A DNA stretch of 7,170 nucleotides from the NCBI GenBank assembly GCA_946611595.1, contig CAMODY010000093.1, forward strand, positions 1 to 7,170, read 5' to 3'. A model generated the notes under the pieces. That model was not told where the DNA came from, ran no database searches, and was given only the letters and a program-made list of their open reading frames with translations. Below, one piece after another: positions 1-5,370 of the stretch. Within the stretch, counting starts at the first letter, position 1. Each line of letters starts with the position of its first letter. Position numbers and translations under genes: made by a program. The stretch comes from an uncultured Clostridia bacterium. GTDB taxonomy: Bacteria > Bacillota > Clostridia > Lachnospirales > Lachnospiraceae.

Positions 1-210
1 GCAAAAGGAATCGAAAGTGTAACAGGTCTTGGTCTGATGATCGGAATCAAAACGGAAAAACCTGCAGGAGAAATTGTTTCCGCCTGCATGGAAAAGGGCG
101 TGCTCTGCCTGACGGCAAAAGATAAAGTGCGTCTCCTTCCGGCGCTGAATATTCCAATGGATCTGCTTAAGAAAGCAGTAGAAGTGATCAAGGAGGCAGC
201 AGCAAAGTAA
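1..210 (+). CDS. argD: Acetylornithine aminotransferase, C-terminal part (5' end outside window)
   Basis: This is an open frame from base 1 to a TAA at 208-210, giving the last 69 residues of a protein that begins upstream of the window. The visible part has the C-terminal small-domain pattern of class III PLP aminotransferases of the ArgD type. It shows GLGLMIGI near the start, then a helix with a cysteine, then LTAKDKVRLLPALNIP, and a closing amphipathic helix. In this family the RLLPxL stretch follows the strand that packs against the PLP domain. The enzyme converts N-acetylglutamate semialdehyde to N-acetylornithine in cytoplasmic arginine synthesis. The PLP lysine and substrate residues are not in the window, so related aminotransferases such as those for ornithine or succinylornithine cannot be strictly excluded. 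The next gene starts 5 nt after the stop, suggesting one transcript. Confidence 0.85.
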   Translation, partial: AKGIESVTGLGLMIGIKTEKPAGEIVSACMEKGVLCLTAKDKVRLLPALNIPMDLLKKAVEVIKEAAAK

Positions 211-215
211 AAGAG

Positions 216-911
216 ATGACCAGAGCAGATGAATTTTTAGAACTGTATAAAAAACTCGAGGCGATCGTAGCGAATAACTACGGACATCACAAAGAAGGAG
301 GCTCCGTAGCGAAGCTTGGAAGGCGCTCGGAGTTTCGTCATATCCGGGAAGAGCTTGACTATATCCGCGACGTCAGAAATCTATTGGCCCACAGACCAAG
401 GATCAGCGATGATTATGTCGTAGAACCTTCGGAAGGAATGATCACATTATTAAAGAAAGTGATCGAAAAAGTGGAGCGTCCGGCTATCGCCGATAATATC
501 ATGGTAAAGGTGGACGATGTGATCTCCTGTAATAAGGGAGACTTTGTGATCCCTGCACTCAGAAAAATGAATGAAAAAGCGATTGCATATATTCCTATTA
601 TGAGTGATGGACGCGTGTGCGGTGTCTTTAGTGAGCGGACATTTATTGAGTGTACGATTTCCGGAAATTATAAGATCGATGACGGAACGATGTTTTACGA
701 AATTGAAGATGCACTGTCATTAAATAGCAGTAATGTGGTAAAATTCCTTTTTGCAGAGAGGAAGATGCCGATTGATGAGCTGAGCGACCTTTTTGATGAA
801 GCTGCTCAAAGCGGACAGAAGATTGGCATGATCTTTGTAACGGAACACGGAAATGAGTCGGAGGCTCTTTTGGGAATTATTACAGCGTGGGACGTTGCGG
901 CAGCATTTTAA
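216..911 (+). CDS. CBS-domain-pair protein with N-terminal HEPN-like helical domain
   Basis: This 231-aa soluble protein has no signal peptide or membrane segment. Residues 1-88 look mostly helical and carry RNLLAH at 54-59, an R-N-x3-H arrangement like the catalytic motif of HEPN ribonucleases. Residues 90-231 fit a pair of CBS (Bateman) repeats. The first is about 95-148, ending in a GRVCGVFSERTF strand-helix. The second is about 164-231, ending in LLGIITAWDVAAAF, the typical CBS closing helix. CBS pairs usually bind adenosine-type ligands and gate a partner domain. A ligand-regulated helical module is therefore inferred; RNase activity is not shown. The ATG lies 5 nt after the argD stop. 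An AAGGAGG at 190-196 inside argD is 19 nt away, farther than usual, so translational coupling to argD is likely. No in-frame start lies closer to that site. The exact family is not recognised. Confidence 0.8.
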   Translation: MTRADEFLELYKKLEAIVANNYGHHKEGGSVAKLGRRSEFRHIREELDYIRDVRNLLAHRPRISDDYVVEPSEGMITLLKKVIEKVERPAIADNIMVKVDDVISCNKGDFVIPALRKMNEKAIAYIPIMSDGRVCGVFSERTFIECTISGNYKIDDGTMFYEIEDALSLNSSNVVKFLFAERKMPIDELSDLFDEAAQSGQKIGMIFVTEHGNESEALLGIITAWDVAAAF

Positions 912-925
912 TACTGGGAGATTTA

Positions 926-954
926 TTGGACATATAGAGGTGTATTGTTATACT
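926..954 (+). promoter_or_regulatory. Predicted sigma-A promoter with extended -10
   Basis: The -35 box TTGGAC (926-931) and the -10 box TATACT (949-954) are separated by exactly 17 bp. A TG one base before the -10 (946-947) completes an extended -10. Transcription would begin near 961, giving a leader of about 28 nt before the small ORF at 989. No other convincing promoter was seen between here and malic enzyme, so this probably serves both genes. Confidence 0.7.
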
Positions 955-978
955 GCAACCGAAAACAAATACGAAATC

Positions 979-984
979 GAGGTG
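979..984 (+). promoter_or_regulatory. Ribosome binding site of the 56-aa small ORF
   Basis: GAGGTG lies 4 nt before ATG 989. It is a good Shine-Dalgarno core at slightly short spacing, and it supports real translation of the small ORF that follows. Confidence 0.55.
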
Positions 985-988
985 CAGT

Positions 989-1159
989 ATGAAGAAAATA
1001 TATATCGTCAGAATATTTGATGAAGGACCGCGTGCCGGAGAATACGAGTTTTGGGACAGAACACTGGCGGAGATTATGTACAATTCCGCTGAGGTTGCTG
1101 AAATGTATGAAACGACTCCTGCAGCTGCAAGAACGATGGAAGTTGTTCAGAGTTGTTAG
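989..1159 (+). CDS. Small hypothetical protein (56 aa)
   Basis: An ATG at 989 opens a 56-codon frame ending in TAG at 1157-1159. The product begins MKKIYIVRIFDEGPRAGEY, goes on through an aromatic/acidic stretch (FWDRTLAEIMY, about 21-31) and ends EVVQSC. It looks like a short beta strand followed by a helix. It has no membrane segment, no export signal and only one cysteine, at the C-terminus. I do not recognise the family. Support for a real gene comes from its position: a well-spaced extended -10 promoter ends 34 nt upstream, GAGGTG sits just before the ATG, and 59 nt separate its stop from the malic enzyme start. It could be an independent small protein or a leader peptide of malic enzyme. 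It has no run of any single amino acid that would suggest ordinary amino-acid attenuation. Confidence 0.55.
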   Translation: MKKIYIVRIFDEGPRAGEYEFWDRTLAEIMYNSAEVAEMYETTPAAARTMEVVQSC

Positions 1160-1203
1160 AGAAGTTAAGGCTCTCTCCGGGTTGGCATAAGACTATATTT
1201 AAC

Positions 1204-1210
1204 AAGGAGA
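1204..1210 (+). promoter_or_regulatory. Ribosome binding site that fixes the malic enzyme start
   Basis: AAGGAGA sits 8 nt before ATG 1219, the ideal spacing. A longer frame back to a TTG at 1153 has no such site, overlaps the small ORF, and adds 22 residues unlike the malic enzyme N-terminus. ATG 1219 is therefore the start. Confidence 0.85.
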
Positions 1211-1218
1211 AATATAAC

Positions 1219-2391
1219 ATGACAATTGCAGAAGAAAGCCTGGCATTACACTACGAGAAAAAAGGTAAGATCGAAGTCATTTCCACAGTTCCGGTAAAAG
1301 ACGCAAAAGATCTTTCTTTAGCATATACACCGGGGGTTGCTGAACCCTGTCTGGTGATCCAGAAGGATGTTGAAAAATCTTATGAGCTCACCCGCAGATG
1401 GAATATGTGCGCGGTGATCACAGACGGCAGTGCGGTTTTGGGCCTTGGAGATATCGGACCTGAGGCAGGCATGCCGGTCATGGAAGGAAAGTGTGTCCTC
1501 TTTAAAGAGTTCGGAGGAGTAGACGCTTTCCCTCTTTGCGTTAAAACGCAGGACGTTGATGAATTTGTAAATGCAGTTTATCTGATCTCCGGAAGCTTTG
1601 GCGGAATTAATTTAGAGGATATCGCGGCTCCGAGATGCTTCGAGATCGAAGAAAAATTAAAAGAAAAATGCGATATTCCGATCTTCCACGATGACCAGCA
1701 CGGAACTGCGGTTATCACTTTAGCAGGTCTGATCAATGCTCTTAAAGTTGTTGGAAAGAAGAAAGAAGATGTTCGCATCGCTGTTAGCGGTGCAGGAGCT
1801 GCGGCAACCGCGATCACAAAGCTTCTTTTAAACTACGGCATTAAAGATATTACGATGTGTGATCGCAAGGGTGCTATCTACGACGGAAGAGAAGGTTTAA
1901 ATGCTGCCAAAGAGCAGATCGCAAAGATCACGAACCCGCAGAAACTGAAAGGCAGCTTAGCTGACGTCGTAAAAGGTGCTGATATCTTTATCGGTGTTTC
2001 TGCTCCGGGCATGCTTACTAAAGAAATGGTTTCCACCATGGCAAAGGATGCGATCGTTTTCGCTTGTGCAAATCCGACACCTGAAATCTTCCCGGATGAG
2101 GCAAAGGCCGGCGGTGCAAAGGTTGTAAGTACAGGCCGCAGCGATTATCCGAACCAGATCAACAACGTGCTTGCATTCCCTGGTATTTTCCGCGGAGCCT
2201 TTGATGTACGTGCAAGCCAGATCAATGAAGAAATGAAGATTGCAGCTTCTCATGCGCTTGCAGAACTGATCAGTGAAGAGGAGCTGAACGAAGATTATAT
2301 TATCCCGAAGGCCTTTGACCCGAGAGTTGGAAAAGCAGTTGCTGAGGCAGTTGCTAAGGCTGCAAGGGATACGGGAGTCGCAAGGATCTAG
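1219..2391 (+). CDS. NAD(P)-dependent malic enzyme (short bacterial form)
   Basis: This 390-aa cytoplasmic enzyme oxidatively decarboxylates malate to pyruvate and CO2 while reducing NAD(P)+. The N-terminal malic domain (about 14-147) has YTPGVA with catalytic Tyr36, the GK of the catalytic lysine (Lys91), and FGGINLEDI with metal ligands Glu133 and Asp134. FHDDQHGTAV (156-165) supplies Asp159, the third metal ligand. The Rossmann domain has GAGAAA (191-196), and an Asp at 215 after its second strand mildly favours NAD over NADP. CANPTPEI (283-290) and GRSDYPNQINNVLAFPG (306-322) are the usual C-terminal signatures. The length matches the short, YtsJ-like class without the phosphotransacetylase domain. 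All key residues are intact. It is probably co-transcribed with the upstream 56-aa ORF. No clear terminator follows. Confidence 0.95.
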   Translation: MTIAEESLALHYEKKGKIEVISTVPVKDAKDLSLAYTPGVAEPCLVIQKDVEKSYELTRRWNMCAVITDGSAVLGLGDIGPEAGMPVMEGKCVLFKEFGGVDAFPLCVKTQDVDEFVNAVYLISGSFGGINLEDIAAPRCFEIEEKLKEKCDIPIFHDDQHGTAVITLAGLINALKVVGKKKEDVRIAVSGAGAAATAITKLLLNYGIKDITMCDRKGAIYDGREGLNAAKEQIAKITNPQKLKGSLADVVKGADIFIGVSAPGMLTKEMVSTMAKDAIVFACANPTPEIFPDEAKAGGAKVVSTGRSDYPNQINNVLAFPGIFRGAFDVRASQINEEMKIAASHALAELISEEELNEDYIIPKAFDPRVGKAVAEAVAKAARDTGVARI

Positions 2392-2407
2392 CTGTGAGCT
2401 CTGAAAT

Positions 2408-2436
2408 TTGTAATTCTCTTATACGTGATTTATAAT
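2408..2436 (+). promoter_or_regulatory. Predicted sigma-A promoter for the methyltransferase run
   Basis: TTGTAA (2408-2413) and a perfect TATAAT (2431-2436) are 17 bp apart. They lie in the 92-nt gap after malic enzyme, giving a leader of about 40 nt. The rest of the gap (2392-2483) shows no terminator hairpin. Confidence 0.6.
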
Positions 2437-2483
2437 AACAGCCGAAAGATACTTGAGGTTTATTAGTAAAAAAGGACCTGCTT

Positions 2484-3122
2484 ATGAGCGAATGGAAAGA
2501 ATTAGAAGAGAATATCTCTTTGAATGAAGAAGAGCCGGTAAATGAAACGCTGGCTTACTATGATGCCAATGCAGATTCATATTATGACCGTACGGTCAGC
2601 TCGGACATGAATGAGCAACATGACTTTTTCCTGAAATATCTTCCTACCGGCGCAAGGCTTTTAGATTTTGGCTGCGGCTCCGGAAGGGACAGCAAGTATT
2701 TTATGGATAAAGGTTTTCTTGTTACGGCAATCGATGGTTCGGAAGCAATGTGCAGGAAAGCGGAAAGTTATACGGGTCTTAATGTCCGCCAGATGGATTT
2801 TTTAGAGCTCAATGACCGTGAGATCTACAGCGGGATCTGGGCATCTGCGTCTCTCCTTCATCTGGAGAAAAAGGATTTAAGCCGGATGTTTGCCAAACTC
2901 AGGAAAGCATTGACGAAAGACGGTATCCTTTATGTTTCGTTCCGCAAAGGAACGTTTGAAGGCATGCGCGATGGCCGCTATTATACGGATTTAACGGAAG
3001 GGGAACTCTTTAATCTGGTCAATACGGTTGGCGGTATGAAAATTGTACAGGCAAAAGAGTTTAAAGAACTCAGGGACGAAGAAGAAATCGTCTGGATCTG
3101 TGCAATTATCAAAAAATGGTAG
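2484..3122 (+). CDS. Class I SAM-dependent methyltransferase
   Basis: This 212-aa soluble protein has the seven-strand methyltransferase fold. Motif I is LLDFGCGSGRD (59-69), the SAM-binding glycine loop. Motif II ends in the acidic AIDGS (Asp84), which would hold the ribose hydroxyls. QMDFLEL (103-109) is the adenine-side strand, and GIWASASLLHL (117-127) is the motif IV region. KDGILYVSFRKG (145-156) is the next conserved strand. The YDANADSYYDR segment before motif I (26-36) is common in small-molecule methyltransferases of the Methyltransf_11/25 group. The substrate cannot be read from sequence. The start is ATG 2484, with AGGA at 2473-2476. The downstream gene begins 27 nt after the stop, so the two are likely co-transcribed. 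Confidence 0.88.
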   Translation: MSEWKELEENISLNEEEPVNETLAYYDANADSYYDRTVSSDMNEQHDFFLKYLPTGARLLDFGCGSGRDSKYFMDKGFLVTAIDGSEAMCRKAESYTGLNVRQMDFLELNDREIYSGIWASASLLHLEKKDLSRMFAKLRKALTKDGILYVSFRKGTFEGMRDGRYYTDLTEGELFNLVNTVGGMKIVQAKEFKELRDEEEIVWICAIIKKW

Positions 3123-3130
3123 TTTTATTT

Positions 3131-3146
3131 AAAAACGGAGGTTTTT
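3131..3146 (+). promoter_or_regulatory. Shine-Dalgarno site within a small A/T-rich dyad
   Basis: CGGAGG (3136-3141) lies 8 nt before ATG 3150 and is the ribosome binding site of the DUF975-like gene. AAAAAC (3131-3136) and GTTTTT (3141-3146) are perfect complements, so GGAG would form the tetraloop of a weak 6-bp stem. The ribosome binding site is certain enough; the hairpin may be chance. Confidence 0.6.
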
Positions 3147-3149
3147 GCT

Positions 3150-4079
3150 ATGAGTATTAAACAGGCACGAATTGAAGGAGGAAGAACGTTCAGAGAGCAG
3201 TGGGGAACTTCTCTTTTGGTCATCCTTTTAGCGTGTGCAGGCGTAGTCGCTGCAACTGTCGCTGTTTTTGGTCTGGGTGGTCTGATCGTGGAAGGTCCGC
3301 TTTTTGTTGGCGTTTACTATGTATACTATCAGGCGGTCCAAGGAAACAAGATGGACTGGAAAGATATCTTCCACGGATTTAAGACAAACTTTGGCGAGAT
3401 TGTATTAGGTACCTTGATCAAGGCTGCTTTCTTTATTGGCATCTTAATTGTCGCCGTCAATCTTGCAATCCTTTTTGGTGCGCTTGCGGCACTTGTTCCG
3501 GTCCTCGGCATTATTCTGATTTTCCTGGTCTATGTCGCAGCGATCGTAGCTGTTATCATTTTCGGTCTTTATCTGTCCGCAGTAGAATATATTCTGATGC
3601 GTGAGCCGGATGCAAAAGGCTGGGAAGCTGTTAAAAAGAGCAAACGGATCATGACAGGAAATACAGGAAGATATTTTGGTTTTTGCCTTTCCTTTATCGG
3701 ATGGTTCATTTTAACTTCAATCTTCTTCCCGCTTGCAATTTATACGTTCCCATATTTCTATATGTCCAAACAGTACTTCATTGGTGCAATTTATGATGAA
3801 GCAGAAAGAAGAGCAAACGAGCCGGTACAGAATGCTCCAGCAGACGCTCCGGTGAAATATTGCAAACACTGCGGAAGCCCGCTTCCTATGGAAGCTGCTT
3901 TCTGTTCTAAGTGCGGAGGGGCACAGTATGAAGCACCTGCTGCTCCGGAAACAACAGCAGCTGAAGCTGAAGCAGAAGAAGTTAATGAAGTAAAAGAAAC
4001 CGTTTCTGAGAAGGTGGAAGAAGTTAAAGAGGCAGGCTCAGAAGCAGTCGAAGAAATAAAAGAAAAAACAGAAGAGTAA
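3150..4079 (+). CDS. DUF975-like membrane protein with zinc ribbon and charged repeat tail
   Basis: This 309-aa protein is likely embedded in the cytoplasmic membrane. Hydrophobic segments lie at about 21-46, 48-63, 84-110, 112-146 and 177-205. SKRIMTGNTGRYFGFCLSFIGW (164-185, key S164, G173, F176, SFIGW) and the PYFYMSKQYFIGAIYDE stretch resemble the conserved core of the DUF975 family, whose role is unknown. A zinc ribbon follows, with Cys238-x2-Cys241 and Cys252-x2-Cys255. After an Ala/Pro/Glu linker come near-perfect 11-residue repeats at 280-290, 291-301 and a shortened 302-309. These would form a charged amphipathic helix. Ribbon and tail are probably cytoplasmic. The gene lies between the methyltransferase (27 nt) and the permease (16 nt), in one apparent operon. 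No enzymatic motif was seen. Confidence 0.75.
   Translation: MSIKQARIEGGRTFREQWGTSLLVILLACAGVVAATVAVFGLGGLIVEGPLFVGVYYVYYQAVQGNKMDWKDIFHGFKTNFGEIVLGTLIKAAFFIGILIVAVNLAILFGALAALVPVLGIILIFLVYVAAIVAVIIFGLYLSAVEYILMREPDAKGWEAVKKSKRIMTGNTGRYFGFCLSFIGWFILTSIFFPLAIYTFPYFYMSKQYFIGAIYDEAERRANEPVQNAPADAPVKYCKHCGSPLPMEAAFCSKCGGAQYEAPAAPETTAAEAEAEEVNEVKETVSEKVEEVKEAGSEAVEEIKEKTEE
3987..4076 (+). repeat. Tandem 11-residue coding repeats
   Basis: Codons 280-309 of the DUF975-like gene encode EVKETVSEKVE, EVKEAGSEAVE and a partial EIKEKTEE. The units are 33 bp and related at the protein level. The DNA copies have diverged, for example in the codons used for the leading Glu-Val-Lys-Glu. Hydrophobic residues recur at roughly i, i+4, i+8 and i+11, the hendecad spacing of amphipathic or right-handed helices. 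Confidence 0.75.
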
Positions 4080-4095
4080 CAGGAATTAGTAATTT

Positions 4096-5370
4096 ATGAG
4101 TCAGTTGATCCTCGCAATCATTCTTTTTGTAGCAATGTATGTATTGCTGCTCATCTTTTCCAACCACAGATGGATCACAGTAATCGCAGCAGCGGCAGTA
4201 TTTGTAATCGTGGGAATACTGCCGCTTAAAAACGTTCTTCTGGCCATAAACTGGAACGTCATCATGATGCTCGCGGGCACCATGGTCGTTGTCGCCTTCT
4301 TTATAGAGAGCAAGATGCCGATCGCGATGGCCGTTAAATTACTGAAGATCGTTCCAAATGTTAAATGGGCGGTCGTTATGCTGAGTTTATTCTCCGGAAT
4401 CATCTCAGCCTTTGTTGATAATGTTGCAACGGTTCTGATGGTTGCACCGGTCGGCCTTGCTGTTTCAAAGCAGCTCAAGATCAATCCGGTCCCGGTCATC
4501 ATCTCCATTGCTGTATCTAGTAACCTGCAGGGTGCTGCTACCCTCGTTGGTGATACAACCTCGATCCTTTTAGGCGGCTACGCAAACATGAGCTTTAACG
4601 ATTTCTTCTGGTTCATGGGAAGACCGGGTATTTTCTTTGCAGTAGAGATCGGAGCACTGGTTACCATCCCGGTTCTTTTATTCCTCTTCCGTAAAGATAA
4701 GGAAAAGGTTGAGCCGCAGAAAGCGGAGAAGGTTACAAATCTTGTGCCGAGTTTTCTGATGCTTGGCGTAATCATTCTTTTGATTGTCGCATCGCAGTTC
4801 CCGAACAAACCGGAACTTACCAACGGCTTTATCTGCTGCGGTCTGGGAATCGTTGCTTTGATCTATGGAATGATACGGAACCGTTCCGTAAAACCTGCAA
4901 TAGATGCGTTAAAGACAGTTGATTATAAAACCCTGATCCTTTTAGCAGGCCTTTTTATTGTTATTGAAGGTGTTACAGAAGCCGGAGTGATCGATAAGAT
5001 CGCAGAGATATTTGTAAAGATCGGTGGAAGCTCGACGCTCTTGATGTATGTTCTGATCGTAGTAGTTTCTATCGCTTTCAGCGCATTTATCGATAATATT
5101 CCGTATGTTGCGACCATGCTTCCTGTTGTTCAGGGCATTGCGCAGACCTTAGGCGCGGATCCTTATCTGCTTTACTTTGGTCTTTTGATCGGTGCAACCC
5201 TGGGCGGAAATATCACTCCTGTCGGAGCATCTGCGAATATTGCAGGAATCGGTATCCTGCAAAAAGAAGGATACAAAGTATCCACGAAAGATTTCATGCG
5301 CATCGGAGTTCCATTTACTTTGCTTGCGGCCTTCTTTGGCGCACTCTTTATCTGGATCTTCTGGCACTAA
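4096..5370 (+). CDS. ArsB/NhaD-type (ion transporter superfamily) permease
   Basis: This 424-aa polytopic membrane protein has about 10-12 membrane segments and a short charged cytoplasmic-type loop at about 199-213. It shows the internal duplication of this superfamily: SAFVDN (104-109) matches SAFIDN (329-334). NWNVIMMLAG (52-61) matches DYKTLILLAG (276-285), and the NLQGAATLVGD loop (143-153) matches GATLGGNITPVGASANI (366-382). Paired DN motifs and the NITPxGAxAN loop point to the ArsB/NhaD/P-protein branch rather than to classic DASS dicarboxylate carriers. Ions or small anions are therefore likelier cargo, but the substrate is not determinable here. Nearby malic enzyme makes an organic acid conceivable. 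AGGA at 4081-4084 is a weak ribosome site. The stop codon overlaps the opposing peptidase gene by 4 bp. Confidence 0.88.
   Translation: MSQLILAIILFVAMYVLLLIFSNHRWITVIAAAAVFVIVGILPLKNVLLAINWNVIMMLAGTMVVVAFFIESKMPIAMAVKLLKIVPNVKWAVVMLSLFSGIISAFVDNVATVLMVAPVGLAVSKQLKINPVPVIISIAVSSNLQGAATLVGDTTSILLGGYANMSFNDFFWFMGRPGIFFAVEIGALVTIPVLLFLFRKDKEKVEPQKAEKVTNLVPSFLMLGVIILLIVASQFPNKPELTNGFICCGLGIVALIYGMIRNRSVKPAIDALKTVDYKTLILLAGLFIVIEGVTEAGVIDKIAEIFVKIGGSSTLLMYVLIVVVSIAFSAFIDNIPYVATMLPVVQGIAQTLGADPYLLYFGLLIGATLGGNITPVGASANIAGIGILQKEGYKVSTKDFMRIGVPFTLLAAFFGALFIWIFWH
4191..4226. repeat. Perfect 12-bp inverted repeat, 12-nt loop, inside the permease gene
   Basis: AGCGGCAGTATT (4191-4202) and AATACTGCCGCT (4215-4226) are exact reverse complements. 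A T-G wobble could extend the stem into the loop. It falls at codons 32-44, in a predicted membrane segment. No T-run follows on either strand, so it is not an ordinary intrinsic terminator. Confidence 0.7.
4874..4890. repeat. 17-bp palindrome with single central base
   Basis: TACGGAAC and GTTCCGTA flank one C. This is operator-like in form, but it lies mid-gene over codons 260-265 of the permease. A match of this size could arise by chance in a few kilobases. Confidence 0.4.

Noticed and set aside
1120..1129. TGCAGCTGCA palindrome in the small ORF
   Set aside because: It is a 10-bp palindrome formed by Pro-Ala-Ala-Ala codons and is expected by chance. It has no spacing or partner to suggest an operator.
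1153..1218. N-terminal extension of malic enzyme from a TTG codon
   Set aside because: It has no ribosome site, overlaps the small ORF, and the added 22 residues are unlike malic enzymes. ATG 1219 has AAGGAGA at 8 nt spacing.
2392..2483. Terminator after malic enzyme
   Set aside because: The only dyad seen is AGCT-GTG-AGCT near the stop, too short and with no T-run. The gap is better explained by the promoter at 2408-2436.
2938..2954. 6-bp stem (CGTTCC and GGAACG) in the methyltransferase gene
   Set aside because: It is short, lies inside a conserved protein strand, has no T-run, and is within chance expectation for this length of sequence.
4101..4508. 135-aa antisense open frame opposite the permease
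   Set aside because: It is a mirror of a hydrophobic coding region with no ribosome site or recognisable domain. The plus-strand permease fully explains the sequence. Other antisense frames at 880-1083, 1578-1817, 1957-2253, 3329-3511, 4578-4823, 4923-5117 and 5149-5367 were dismissed likewise.
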